DNA of 35,375 bases, taken from positions 1-35,375 of the forward strand of contig JAHELA010000001.1 in the NCBI GenBank assembly GCA_024644425.1. The letters are read 5' to 3'. Numbering within the stretch: the stretch's first letter is position 1; each line of letters begins with the position of its first letter. The position numbers and the translations under genes are program-made. Shown here in pieces: positions 16,828 to 26,995 of the stretch. This stretch comes from Nitrosomonadaceae bacterium (GTDB lineage Bacteria > Pseudomonadota > Gammaproteobacteria > Burkholderiales > Nitrosomonadaceae). Below the pieces are notes generated by a model, which saw nothing but the letters and a program-made list of their open reading frames with translations, did no database searches and had not been told where the DNA came from.

Positions 16828-18267
16828 TCAATTATTTATATGCTCTCCAACTTTAACAATCTTCATAGTATTTGTTCCGCCAGCTTTACCTACTGGTTCA
16901 CCGATAGTCATTAGGATGAGATCACCATTCTTTACTACGCCACGCTTGAGCAACTCATTTTCTGCTAAATTTAATATTATTTCTGGATCACGCAGTCCAC
17001 CCCCAAAGTTCACGGGATAAACACCGCGGAATAAAGTCATTTTACGCCGAGTATCTACTTGTGGGCTTAGCGCAAATATCGGTACATTGGAGCTTTTTCT
17101 CGACATTAGCAGCGCTGTCAGTCCACTTTGGGTTAGAGCAGCAATAGCAGAAATTTTTAAGCCACCTGCAGTGAACATAGTAGCACGTGCAATTGCTTCT
17201 TCGATGGTGTCCGGCATGCCACCTTGCATTCTTCTAAGGTCGAGGTTAACTAGGTATTCTTTTTCCGCTTCAAGGCATACTCTAGCCATAGCCTCAACTG
17301 CTTCTACAGGGTATCGTCCCGAGGCAGATTCTGAGGATAACATTACTGCGTCGGTACCATCTAGCACGGCATTGGCAACGTCAGAAACTTCTGCTCGGGT
17401 AGGAATTGGACTTGCAATCATTGATTCCATCATCTGAGTAGCAGTCACAACCAGTTTGTTACGATTGCGGGCAGTGCGGATCATTTTTTTTTGTAAGGCT
17501 GGTACTGCTGCATCACCAACTTCGACTGAAAGATCGCCGCGTGCCACCATAATGGCATCGGAGGCTTGCAAAATATCATCCAAAGCTGAAATTGCTTCTG
17601 TACGCTCGATTTTTGCCATCAGTAAGCTTTTGCCCCCGGAATTTCGCATCAGCTCACGTGCTTTATTTATATCTGCTCCAGAACGCGGGAAAGATACCGC
17701 AAGGTAATCTGCATCGAAAGCCGCCGCCGTCTTAATATCTTCTATATCCTTACTGGTTAATGCAGGCGCGCTACTAAGCCCACCACCCTTACGGTTGATT
17801 CCTTTGTTGTTCGATAGTTTTCCGCCATGTTCAACCGTGCAATATACTTTACCCCCTTTGACTTCAGAAACACTTAATACAATGTGACCATCATCTAGCA
17901 TAAGAGTTACACCAGGTTCCACATCATTCGGTAGTTCTTTATAATCGAGTCCAACACATTCTTGATTACCAAGATCACAATTATTGTCAAGCACGAATTT
18001 ATCGCCAGTTTTGAGGGTCACACTTCCATTTTCAAATTTTCCGATACGAATTTTTGGCCCTTGCAAATCTGCAAGTACTCCAACAGAATGCCCGGCAGAT
18101 CGTGCTAGCGAACGTGTTAATTCAGTGATTTCAATATGTTCTTCCTTAGTGCCGTGAGAAAAATTGATGCGCACCACATCAACTCCTGCTTGTATCATTT
18201 GTTCCAGAATTTTTGAATCACTAGATGCTGGACCAAGAGTGGCAACAATTTTGGTCCTTCTTAGCAT
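16828..18267 (-). CDS. pyk: Pyruvate kinase
   Basis: A 479-residue pyruvate kinase, converting phosphoenolpyruvate and ADP to pyruvate and ATP. Motifs in order: RRTKIVATLGPASSD at the N-terminus, VVRINFSHG, VLADLQGPKIRIG, MLDDGHIVLSV in the B domain, the active-site LLMAKIERTEA, DAIMVARGDLSVEVG, and VTATQMMESMI. The C-terminal regulatory domain ends in GGTNTMKIVKV. ATG at 18267 gives the typical start MLRRTKIV and has AGAAGA upstream. An in-frame ATG at 18282 is a possible alternative. It lies between pgk and fba on the same strand, so it is presumably in the same transcript. Pyruvate kinase is not a Calvin-cycle enzyme, but it drains 3-phosphoglycerate towards pyruvate. Confidence 0.96.
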   Translation of the reverse strand: MLRRTKIVATLGPASSDSKILEQMIQAGVDVVRINFSHGTKEEHIEITELTRSLARSAGHSVGVLADLQGPKIRIGKFENGSVTLKTGDKFVLDNNCDLGNQECVGLDYKELPNDVEPGVTLMLDDGHIVLSVSEVKGGKVYCTVEHGGKLSNNKGINRKGGGLSSAPALTSKDIEDIKTAAAFDADYLAVSFPRSGADINKARELMRNSGGKSLLMAKIERTEAISALDDILQASDAIMVARGDLSVEVGDAAVPALQKKMIRTARNRNKLVVTATQMMESMIASPIPTRAEVSDVANAVLDGTDAVMLSSESASGRYPVEAVEAMARVCLEAEKEYLVNLDLRRMQGGMPDTIEEAIARATMFTAGGLKISAIAALTQSGLTALLMSRKSSNVPIFALSPQVDTRRKMTLFRGVYPVNFGGGLRDPEIILNLAENELLKRGVVKNGDLILMTIGEPVGKAGGTNTMKIVKVGEHINN

Positions 18268-18320
18268 TTTTCTTCTGATCATATTCTTATTCTAGTAGCA
18301 GGTTGAAAAATGGATATGTA

Positions 18321-19499
18321 TTAACAAGCACGTTTTTCCAATATTTCTACTGCAGGTAATTTTTTGCCTTCCAGAAATTCTAGAAAAGCACCGCCAGCAG
18401 TTGAAATGTAAGATATCTTGTCATAAATGTTATATTTTTGAATAGCAGCAATTGTGTCGCCACCGCCTGCAAGAGTAAAAGCTTTTGTGTTGGCGATGGC
18501 CATGGCTATCGTTTTAGTGCCAGTTCCAAATTGATCAAATTCAAACACACCAACTGGACCATTCCAAACCACAGTCCCAGCTTTCATAATAATGTCAGCT
18601 AATTCTTGTGCGCTCTTTGGGCCAATATCAAAGATCATCTCTTCATCAGACACTGAATTAGCATCCTTCAATACTGCTGGTTCATCTACACTGAATTTCT
18701 TTCCGACCACGACATCTACAGCGATAGGAATCGAAGCATTTCGTTTTGCCATTTTGTCCATTAAATTTTTGGCGGTAGAGACTAGATCGTCTTCGCACAA
18801 GGATTTTCCAATATTTTTACCAGTAGCCTTAAGAAAAGTATTGGCAATGCCACCACCCACTACCATTTGATCTACTTTTTCTGACAAAGACTCGAGTACT
18901 GTTAACTTAGTTGAAACTTTAGAACCACCGACAATGGCTACCATGGGCCGCATCGGATTTAATAAAGCTTTGGTAAGCGCTTCTAGCTCTTCCGTCAATA
19001 AGATTCCGGCACATGCAACAGGGGAATATTTTGCAATACCATGAGTTGAGGCTTGTGCGCGGTGCGCGGTGCCAAAAGCATCCATCACGAATACATCGCA
19101 TAGCTTGGCATATTTTTGCGCAGTTTCATCATTATTTTTCTTTTCACCTTTATTAAATCGACAGTTTTCTAATACCACTAGCTCACCATCTTCAACTTCA
19201 AATTCACCATCTATCCAATCTTTGATTAAACGCACTGGTTTGTTAAGGCGCGCAGAGATATTGTCAGCAACCGGTTTAAGTGAGTTTTCTGGAGACCATA
19301 CGCCCTCTTCAGGACGGCCAAGATGAGAGGTCACCATCACTTTAGCGCCTTGCTTTAAGCAGTAATCAATTGTTGCCATAGAGGCGGTGATACGTGCATC
19401 AGATGTTACCGTTTCGTCCTTGATTGGCACATTAAGATCAGCACGAATGAATACTCGTTTACTTTTGAGACTAAGATCAGTAAGTTTTATGACTGGCAT
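18321..19499 (-). CDS. pgk: Phosphoglycerate kinase
   Basis: A 392-residue phosphoglycerate kinase, interconverting 1,3-bisphosphoglycerate and 3-phosphoglycerate with ADP/ATP. The substrate-binding N-domain has FIRADLNVP (residues 17-25), [10 protein letters not shown] and LLENCRF-like VVLENCRF. The nucleotide domain has [19 protein letters not shown] and the glycine-rich [10 protein letters not shown]. The frame stays open upstream to 19550, but the 17 extra residues have no counterpart in the family. [16 protein letters not shown] at 19499 is the normal start, although no good Shine-Dalgarno is seen before it. It sits 125 nt after gap, and a hairpin at 19541-19557 lies between the two. It is followed by pyk. 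Confidence 0.96.
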   Translation of the reverse strand: MPVIKLTDLSLKSKRVFIRADLNVPIKDETVTSDARITASMATIDYCLKQGAKVMVTSHLGRPEEGVWSPENSLKPVADNISARLNKPVRLIKDWIDGEFEVEDGELVVLENCRFNKGEKKNNDETAQKYAKLCDVFVMDAFGTAHRAQASTHGIAKYSPVACAGILLTEELEALTKALLNPMRPMVAIVGGSKVSTKLTVLESLSEKVDQMVVGGGIANTFLKATGKNIGKSLCEDDLVSTAKNLMDKMAKRNASIPIAVDVVVGKKFSVDEPAVLKDANSVSDEEMIFDIGPKSAQELADIIMKAGTVVWNGPVGVFEFDQFGTGTKTIAMAIANTKAFTLAGGGDTIAAIQKYNIYDKISYISTAGGAFLEFLEGKKLPAVEILEKRAC

Positions 19500-19540
19500 A
19501 ACAAATTTAAATATATCTTGTAATTCAAATATTAATTTTA

Positions 19541-19557
19541 GGGGTATCAATTACCCC
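19541..19557 (-). other. Intercistronic hairpin between gap and pgk
   Basis: GGGGTA (19541-19546) and TACCCC (19552-19557) form a 6-bp stem with a 5-nt loop. On the minus strand it is followed by TAAAATTAAT, not a clean U-tract. It may be a weak terminator, or a stem protecting the 3' end of a processed gap message. Confidence 0.4.
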
Positions 19558-19624
19558 CCCTCATCTTCGGAATGTGCAAGGCTTAAGTAGAAATCAGATT
19601 TTTATATTTCACTTCTAAATAAAA

Positions 19625-20656
<1,032 letters not shown>

Positions 20657-20660
20657 CTAC

Positions 20661-20688
20661 ATTGGCACAAGACTTTTTTTGTGCCAAT
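20661..20688 (-). other. Intercistronic hairpin between tkt and gap
   Basis: A perfect 10-bp stem ATTGGCACAA/TTGTGCCAAT (20661-20670 with 20679-20688) with an 8-nt loop lies in the 73-nt gap between tkt and gap. The minus strand has no U-tract after it, so an RNA-processing or stabilising role is more likely than termination. Confidence 0.55.
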
Positions 20689-20699
20689 ACTATATTTAG

Positions 20700-22715
20700 T
20701 TAGATTATGCTTTTTACAGTATTTGCTACATTCTCCACGGTAAAGCCAAAGTGTTTAAACAGGTCGCCAGCAGGAGCAGATTCACCAAAAGTGGTCATTC
20801 CAACTACTGCTCCTTCAAGACCCACATATTTGTGCCAGTAATCAACGATGCCAGCTTCTACCGCAACACGCTTAATACCCTTTGGTAGTACACTCTCCTG
20901 GTATTCTGCGTCTTGTCTATCAAATAGGTTGGTACATGGCATTGAAACCACTCGGACCTGAATATTTGCTTCAGCCAGCGCCTTTTGTGCATCCATTGCT
21001 AGTCCAACTTCCGAACCAGTAGCGATAATAATGGCATGTGGTTTTTTATCCACTGCATCCGATAAAATGTAACCGCCTTTGCTGATCAATTTAACTACAG
21101 CAGCATTCCTTTTTTGGAATGGTAGACTCTGACGGCTAAATATAAGTGCTGAAGGGCCATCCTTACGCTCAATTGCACGTACCCAAGCTACGGCTGATTC
21201 GACCGAATCACAAGGCCGCCATACATCCATGTTAGGGATATAACGTAATGTTGCAGTTTGTTCTACCGGCTGATGTGTAGGTCCATCTTCACCTAGTCCA
21301 ATAGAATCATGCGTAAATACAAATAAATTACGAATTTTCATCAAAGCAGCCATTCGTAAGGCGTTTCGTGCATATTCTGAGAACATTAGGAACGTGGCAC
21401 CGTAGGGAATGAAACCACCGTGTAGTGATAATCCATTCATAATGGCACTCATTCCAAATTCACGCACACCATAATAAATATAGTTACCACCTGTTTTCTG
21501 ACTGACACTTTTAGAGCCAGACCACAAAGTAAGGTTAGATCCAGCCAGATCAGCAGAACCTCCGATTAGTTCTGGTAGAACTGGAGCCAAACCCTCTATA
21601 GCATTTTGTGAAGCCTTTCGACTGGCTATGGTTTCTTCTCTTTCATTGACACAACCAATAAAATTATCAGCATGTTCGTGCCATTTAGCTGGCAGCTCTC
21701 CTGCTATACGGCGTTTAAACTCAGTGGCTTCATTTGGATACTGCTTGGAATATTCTTCAAATTTTTGATTCCACTCTGTTTCTAGTTTCATACCTTTGGC
21801 GCGACTATCCCACATGTCGTAGATTTCCTTGGGTATCTCAAACGGCAAGTGGTCCCAGCCAATGTGTGGGCGTGTAGCAGCAACTTCTACGTCACCCAGT
21901 GCCGCACCATGGACTTCATGTGTGCCTGCTTTGTTGGGAGAGCCCATACCAATTACTGTTTTACAGCATATCATAGAAGGTTTCCCATTCACTTGCTTAG
22001 CCGCTTCAATTGCTGATTCGATAGCAACTGGGTCGTGTCCATTGACGTTAGGCACCACGTGCCAGCCATAAGCTTCAAAACGCTTAGGTGTATCGTCACT
22101 AAACCAACCTTCCACATGGCCATCTATGGAGATACCATTGTCGTCATAAAAGCAGATTAGCTTGCCGAGCCCTAAGGTCCCCGCCAACGAACAGGCTTCA
22201 TGTGATATTCCTTCCATTAGGCAGCCATCACCAAGGAAAGTGTAGCTGTAATGATTTACAATATCAAAGCCAGGACGATTAAACTCATCAGCAAGAATTT
22301 TTTCAGCTATAGCCATTCCTACTGCGTTAGTGATGCCTTGACCTAATGGACCAGTAGTAGTTTCAATCCCAGGTGTGTAGCCATATTCCGGATGACCAGG
22401 GGTCTTGGAGTGAAGCTGCCGGAAGCGTTTAATTTCTTCTATTGGCAAGTCATAGCCAGTGAGATGTAGGAGGGCATAAATTAACATTGAACCATGCCCA
22501 TTCGACAATACAAATCGATCTCGATCAGCCCACATGGGGTTAGCTGGATTATGACGCAGATGATGAATCCATAGTACTTCAGCAATTTCAGCCATACCCA
22601 TAGGCATGCCAGGGTGCCCAGAATTAGCTTTTTGCACGGCATCCATTGCTAGTGCACGAACAGCGCTTGTTAGATTCTTGAACACTGGCGGGTCAAAATC
22701 TTTAAAAGTTCCCAT
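20700..22715 (-). CDS. tkt: Transketolase
   Basis: A 671-residue thiamine-diphosphate enzyme moving two-carbon units between sugar phosphates in the Calvin and pentose-phosphate pathways. N-terminal [10 protein letters not shown] (31-40) and the ThDP/Mg motif beginning GDG at 162 and ending at N193 ([10 protein letters not shown]) are present. [12 protein letters not shown], the pyrimidine domain with [16 protein letters not shown], and the C-terminal domain with [11 protein letters not shown] follow. The start is ATG at 22715 with AGGGGG at 22725-22730, 9 nt upstream; a TTG two codons earlier is too close to the Shine-Dalgarno. It is the first gene of the minus-strand run tkt-gap-pgk-pyk-fba, 178 nt after the end of ntrX, so the operon promoter is probably in that gap. 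Confidence 0.97.
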   Translation of the reverse strand: MGTFKDFDPPVFKNLTSAVRALAMDAVQKANSGHPGMPMGMAEIAEVLWIHHLRHNPANPMWADRDRFVLSNGHGSMLIYALLHLTGYDLPIEEIKRFRQLHSKTPGHPEYGYTPGIETTTGPLGQGITNAVGMAIAEKILADEFNRPGFDIVNHYSYTFLGDGCLMEGISHEACSLAGTLGLGKLICFYDDNGISIDGHVEGWFSDDTPKRFEAYGWHVVPNVNGHDPVAIESAIEAAKQVNGKPSMICCKTVIGMGSPNKAGTHEVHGAALGDVEVAATRPHIGWDHLPFEIPKEIYDMWDSRAKGMKLETEWNQKFEEYSKQYPNEATEFKRRIAGELPAKWHEHADNFIGCVNEREETIASRKASQNAIEGLAPVLPELIGGSADLAGSNLTLWSGSKSVSQKTGGNYIYYGVREFGMSAIMNGLSLHGGFIPYGATFLMFSEYARNALRMAALMKIRNLFVFTHDSIGLGEDGPTHQPVEQTATLRYIPNMDVWRPCDSVESAVAWVRAIERKDGPSALIFSRQSLPFQKRNAAVVKLISKGGYILSDAVDKKPHAIIIATGSEVGLAMDAQKALAEANIQVRVVSMPCTNLFDRQDAEYQESVLPKGIKRVAVEAGIVDYWHKYVGLEGAVVGMTTFGESAPAGDLFKHFGFTVENVANTVKSII

Positions 22716-22724
22716 GGACAAAAA

Positions 22725-22730
22725 CCCCCT
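22725..22730 (-). promoter_or_regulatory. Ribosome binding site deciding the tkt start
   Basis: On the minus strand AGGGGG is 9 nt before ATG at 22715 but only 3 nt before the in-frame TTG at 22721. This favours the ATG. Confidence 0.7.
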
Positions 22731-22893
22731 TATTTAACAAGTAGATAAAGAAATAAAAAAAAATACACTACACGACTGCGCTTGCAGTGTGACGATATTA
22801 ACAGCGTTGCTAAATTATTGAGTAAAAGTCTTATTATCGCTTAAGAAACGAAGCCAGACAACCATGATAAACTTTAGGTAATTTTTTACAATA

Positions 22894-24144
22894 TCAGTGG
22901 CTTCGTAGCCTTATGCCTAATAGTTTTAGTTTTCGATAAAGATGTGTACGTTCTAGTCCCGCTCGTTCTGCTACCCGGGTCATATTACCACCTTCATGGT
23001 CTATCAATTGCTCGAAATAAGTTTTTTCAAATAAATCACGTGCTTCTCGCAAAGGAATGTTAAGAGGGATGCTTGGAACAGATTGCATTGGTGTTGGCGT
23101 AGCCAGTACTTTCTTTACGTCTTCGACTGAAATTTCTTCACTAGTACCTGTTAATGCTAAAGAACGTACTGTACCTGTGAGCTGCATGAGGTTACCAGGC
23201 CAGTCATAATTTCGCAAGGCATTTAGAGCAGCTGTATTGAACTGCTGTAAAGATGCTTCACCTGATTCAATGCAGCGCGAGAGGATCTGATTGGCAAGCT
23301 CAGGAACGTCTTCTCGATGTGCCCTTAACGCGGGGACATTTATGCAGAGAGCACTTAAAGTTTCATATAATTTCGGGTCGTAGTTACCTTGGGATGTTAA
23401 TTCTGCCAACTGCAACGATGAAACACAAACAATCCGAACATTATACTTGTCCAATTTTCCAAGTATTTGCAGTAAACCTTTTTGCTCTAGCTTACTTAAG
23501 TTACCTACTTCTTTAAGAAACAATAACCCGTCTCTAGCCTGTTCAAGTAATTCAAATGGAGTATTTGCAAGAGTGGTATAAGTGTCTGGCTCTATCCAGG
23601 GTGTGTTTGGGCGATGGAGAAAACGCGCGCATAGTTCCGCTCCTGATCCTTGCTCGCCAGTAAGTAGTAATGGTGTTTTAAGATTAGCAATTTGTTCTAA
23701 TCTCTTTTTTAGGTCTGTTATCAACGGTCCTTTTCCCAAACTAGCAAGAGAAAGAGTGGAAGAAGGTTTGCTTTGACTGCCTCGTAAAGCATGTCCTACG
23801 GTACTTAGTAACATTTGTAATGGTATAGGCTTTTCTAGATATCCGAATGCACCAATACGCGTTGCTTCCACTGCAGTTGCAATAGTACCGTGTCCCGACA
23901 TTACTACTACGGGCATGGTGAGTAGCCCATTACTTGCCCATTCTTTTAGTAGAGTGACGCCATCAGTATCTGGCATCCAAATATCTAGTAATACCATATC
24001 AGGGCGTGATTTATTTCGGGATATACGTGCTTGTTCAGCATTTTCTGCTAATACAACGTGGTAACCCTCGTCGCGCAAGATTTCAGATAGTAGTTCACGT
24101 ATGCCAATTTCATCATCAACAACGAGTATTGTATTATTGGCCAT
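22894..24144 (-). CDS. ntrX: NtrX-type response regulator with degenerate AAA+ domain
   Basis: A 416-residue response regulator paired with NtrY. The receiver domain (1-120) is intact: D10-D11, phospho-acceptor D54 (LLDIWMPD) and K105 (LEKP). The central sigma54-type AAA+ domain is eroded. The Walker A position reads GEQGSGAEL (163-171), with Ala at the nucleotide-binding Lys. Walker B reads GLLFLKEVGNL, with Lys (211) for Asp. The stretch between them is only about 35 residues and has no GAFTGA loop. LRAHREDVPEL and YDWPGNLMQL remain. The C-terminal Fis-type helix-turn-helix (about 370-411, MTRVAERAGLERTHLYRKLK) is well preserved. It should still be phosphorylated and bind DNA, but it is unlikely to hydrolyse ATP or activate sigma54. 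It lies 44 nt after ntrY on the same strand. Confidence 0.9.
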   Translation of the reverse strand: MANNTILVVDDEIGIRELLSEILRDEGYHVVLAENAEQARISRNKSRPDMVLLDIWMPDTDGVTLLKEWASNGLLTMPVVVMSGHGTIATAVEATRIGAFGYLEKPIPLQMLLSTVGHALRGSQSKPSSTLSLASLGKGPLITDLKKRLEQIANLKTPLLLTGEQGSGAELCARFLHRPNTPWIEPDTYTTLANTPFELLEQARDGLLFLKEVGNLSKLEQKGLLQILGKLDKYNVRIVCVSSLQLAELTSQGNYDPKLYETLSALCINVPALRAHREDVPELANQILSRCIESGEASLQQFNTAALNALRNYDWPGNLMQLTGTVRSLALTGTSEEISVEDVKKVLATPTPMQSVPSIPLNIPLREARDLFEKTYFEQLIDHEGGNMTRVAERAGLERTHLYRKLKLLGIRLRSH

Positions 24145-24188
24145 ATTTGTAAAATTAACTCCTTTGCTTTAAAGATGATTGATTATTA

Positions 24189-26360
24189 TCAGGTGATTTC
24201 ATGGTTAAAACTCTTTGAGTTATCACTGGATGCAACTGGTAGAGTAATGGTTACGAGGGCTCCATGGGGACGGATATTTTCAATCTGGATCATACCATTG
24301 TGTTCTTCTACGATTTTTTTTACGATGGGAAGTCCAAGCCCAGTGCCCTTAAGTTTTGTAGTTACGTAGGGCTCAAATGCATGTGTTCTAACATGATCAG
24401 GGAATCCCTTGCCATTGTCACTTAGACTGAGCTGAACACCATCTTGTACCAATTCTGTGGAAACGGTAATAATGGGCTCAGTTGTATCAGTCAGGGTGTC
24501 TTGAGCATTTTGCAAAAGATTGTGAATTACTTGTCGTAGCCTAGTTGAGTCTCCTCTTATTGGCGGCAATCCAGGAGATAAAGCTAAGTGTATACGTGAG
24601 TGTAACCCCTCCTCTACACTAGTAGTTTCGTATAATGCTAGCACTTCCTGTACCAGTTTATTGAGATCTAATAAGCGCAATTCTAATTTTGGAGCACGCG
24701 CATATTCGCTAAATTCATTGACCATTTTTTTTAGTGCTTCTACTTGATTCACGATTGTTTCAGTAGACCGCTTCAGTATCTCTGCATCTTGTGGCACAAG
24801 TTTTTCAGCAAGTTTTTTCTGAACTCGCTCAGCAGAAAGCTGTATCGGTGTGAGTGGATTCTTAATTTCATGGGCCAGACGTCGAGCTACTTCACCCCAT
24901 GCAGCTGTACGTTGTGCTTGTAACAAATTAGTAATGTCATCAAATACCACCACACCTCCCCCTCCCGAAACATGCGGAAGACGTGTTCCACGTAGCAATA
25001 ACACCTGGTCTATACCATTTCCCGGACGCTCTACTTGTCGTTGCCACTCACCCGTTTTTCCAGACTGAAATCCCTCTCGTATTCCAATTTCTAAAGCGTG
25101 GAGCTGGGGTTCTCGCTTAGTACACTCTTCCATTGTGAATCCTTCAAGACTAGCCAATGGTACTTTCAGAATATATTCGGCACTAAGATTTGTAGTTCGT
25201 AAGCGCAAGCTTTCATCAAATACTAGGACTCCAGATGAAAGATTTGCTAGTATACTTTCTAGGTAGGCCCTAGCACTTTCTACCTCATGTTGATTGTGTA
25301 GTGCGGCATTACGAGCTTCTTCTAACTGTTGGGTCATAAGGTTGAAGGACTCGGTCAGCACTCCCAGTTCATCCCGACTTTGTATCGGGAGACGCCTACT
25401 GAAATCACCCTGAGCTACTGCACGAGTACCTGCTGCTACCATGCCTAGTGGTTTGCTGAGCCGTTCACTTATGAGGAACGCTGCAGCTAGCGCAGAAAAA
25501 AGTGAGAGCAGAAGGACCAGCGTTAAAGTTACTCCATAGAGACCCTTCAATCCTTGGCGTGATAGCGACAATTCCTCATAATCACGATATATCGCCTGAA
25601 CTATCTCCGCGTCTTCAGCAAGTTTTTTTGGTACTGGTTGCAACAATTGCAAGATACGGATGCCTCCTTCTAGATTCAAGACATTGACAGGAACTGGTTC
25701 AACTACCCGCAAATACAAACCTTTTCCCGGAATGGACTCAACGGCACTGTAGGCCTCTTGCATTCTTACTTGGCGCATTACTGCCGCACTTGGCATATGC
25801 GGCAACTCCATGCCCTCAGTATTAGAAAAAGCGATTACCTTCCCGTCTTCATTAAATAGAGTTGCTTCTTGCACCTGTGATTCATCTAGAAGTTGGTTTA
25901 GCTCTGGCAGCGGTACAGCAGATTGTCCGGATAGAGTGAGGGCAGTAACTTGAGCTTTCTTCCGCAATTCCTCCAAACGGTTGTCTAGCATGGTGCGCCC
26001 AATACTTAAACTTCCTTCTAATGCTTGGTCTACCTTAACGTCAAACCAGGATTCGATACTTTTTCCGAGGAATTGTACTGATGCGCTATACACTAATACA
26101 CCTGGAAGAACTGCCATCAGAGAAAAAATCAACAATAGACGTAACGCTAGTCTTGAGCCCAATACTCCTGTTTTAAGCCTACGTCTAAGTCTCCACAACA
26201 GATATCCTACTAGCGCCATAAGAAATAGCACGAAACCAACATTTAGCTGAATTAGAAGTTGATATTTCCGCTCAAAGAAATCAGTATCAGCTCCTGCAAT
26301 TGCTAGCAGAAATAACATTATCGCGCTTAAACCGACACCTATAATAATGATATATTTCAT
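24189..26360 (-). CDS. ntrY: NtrY-type membrane sensor histidine kinase
   Basis: A 723-residue inner-membrane kinase. Transmembrane helices lie at about 3-23, 37-58, 70-92 and 274-298, leaving a periplasmic or extracytoplasmic sensing segment of about 180 residues. HAMP (298-349), PAS (about 362-480), HisKA with phospho-acceptor H497 (RRLAHEIKNPLTPIQLSAER) and the HATPase domain follow. The HATPase has the N box HNLLQNAQDTL, G1 DNGKGF and G2 GTGLGLPIVKK. All catalytic boxes look intact. It should phosphorylate NtrX, encoded immediately downstream. NtrY/NtrX systems are linked to nitrogen, redox or envelope regulation in other proteobacteria; the signal here is unknown. The start codon overlaps the DUF4390 stop by 4 bp (ATGA), implying translational coupling. 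Confidence 0.93.
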   Translation of the reverse strand: MKYIIIIGVGLSAIMLFLLAIAGADTDFFERKYQLLIQLNVGFVLFLMALVGYLLWRLRRRLKTGVLGSRLALRLLLIFSLMAVLPGVLVYSASVQFLGKSIESWFDVKVDQALEGSLSIGRTMLDNRLEELRKKAQVTALTLSGQSAVPLPELNQLLDESQVQEATLFNEDGKVIAFSNTEGMELPHMPSAAVMRQVRMQEAYSAVESIPGKGLYLRVVEPVPVNVLNLEGGIRILQLLQPVPKKLAEDAEIVQAIYRDYEELSLSRQGLKGLYGVTLTLVLLLSLFSALAAAFLISERLSKPLGMVAAGTRAVAQGDFSRRLPIQSRDELGVLTESFNLMTQQLEEARNAALHNQHEVESARAYLESILANLSSGVLVFDESLRLRTTNLSAEYILKVPLASLEGFTMEECTKREPQLHALEIGIREGFQSGKTGEWQRQVERPGNGIDQVLLLRGTRLPHVSGGGGVVVFDDITNLLQAQRTAAWGEVARRLAHEIKNPLTPIQLSAERVQKKLAEKLVPQDAEILKRSTETIVNQVEALKKMVNEFSEYARAPKLELRLLDLNKLVQEVLALYETTSVEEGLHSRIHLALSPGLPPIRGDSTRLRQVIHNLLQNAQDTLTDTTEPIITVSTELVQDGVQLSLSDNGKGFPDHVRTHAFEPYVTTKLKGTGLGLPIVKKIVEEHNGMIQIENIRPHGALVTITLPVASSDNSKSFNHEIT

Positions 26361-26995
26361 GGTTTATCCACAAGAATAAGTCTCTGCGAAGGAAGTGTTA
26401 TCTTCCATTGCATCCTATCAGAGCTTATGTTCCACTCTTTGGAGCCAAGGGCTTCTACCTGAAACGGTTTTGGTAATCGCGATAAATCTAGTCGCATATG
26501 TAGCTTAGCTATATATTCTATTTCTTTTTTTAACTCGGAGGTCGCGATGATTGGACGATTGCGTACACGACTTAATATTCGTAGTGCTTCCTTTAGAGTA
26601 CTAAAACTTTGTTTTTGCAATAATGCTCCGCCACTTAAACGGTATTGGCGTGTAAGCGCGTAATAACTTAATGCATCACGCTGTTTATTTCGAGCAACTA
26701 TTTTATCTAACCAATACCAGCGTGGACTAAGTAATTTAAAATCAGTTACAAAGTAAAGTACGATGCCTTTTTTGAGTGCTTTTTCCAAAATAGGGTTCAA
26801 GGCTATTTCAAAATCAGCGTTAAATTGATAGCCTTCGTCTATTGCATCTATTTCAACAAACTTTATTTGTATGTCTTCTGCACGAGCAGCAAAGGATGAC
26901 AATAGTGCTGTGGCCAGCAACATTGTTACGATCGTACGTAACAGTTGTTTAATTGGGTCAAACTTTTTGTAACAGGGTATAAAAGAAACCATCAT
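26357..26995 (-). CDS. DUF4390 exported protein
   Basis: About 212 residues from the preferred start. A hydrophobic signal-like segment (RTIVTMLLATALLSSFAARA) precedes the DUF4390 domain. The domain is recognisable from IEVDA-like KFVEIDAIDEGYQFNADFEI, the segment GIVLYFVTDFKLLSPRWYW and the Tyr/Arg-rich LSYYALTRQYRLSGG. The family is of unknown function and is regularly found between rsmB and ntrY in betaproteobacteria, so it may feed envelope information to NtrY. That link is inference only. The frame extends to 27028. I chose 26995 because a shorter N-terminus suits a signal peptide; the exact codon is uncertain, with ATGs at both 26995 and 26992. It overlaps the end of rsmB by about 38 bp and the start of ntrY by 4 bp. 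Confidence 0.8.
   Translation of the reverse strand: MMVSFIPCYKKFDPIKQLLRTIVTMLLATALLSSFAARAEDIQIKFVEIDAIDEGYQFNADFEIALNPILEKALKKGIVLYFVTDFKLLSPRWYWLDKIVARNKQRDALSYYALTRQYRLSGGALLQKQSFSTLKEALRILSRVRNRPIIATSELKKEIEYIAKLHMRLDLSRLPKPFQVEALGSKEWNISSDRMQWKITLPSQRLILVDKP

Noticed and set aside
19500..19550. Longer pgk frame with 17 extra N-terminal residues
   Set aside because: Phosphoglycerate kinases begin near the [10 protein letters not shown] segment; the extension has no Shine-Dalgarno and no counterpart.
22848..22906. Inverted repeat ACGAAGCCA/TGGCTTCGT around the end of ntrX
   Set aside because: The arms are 41 nt apart and one lies in coding sequence; no T-tract follows. Too weak to call a terminator.
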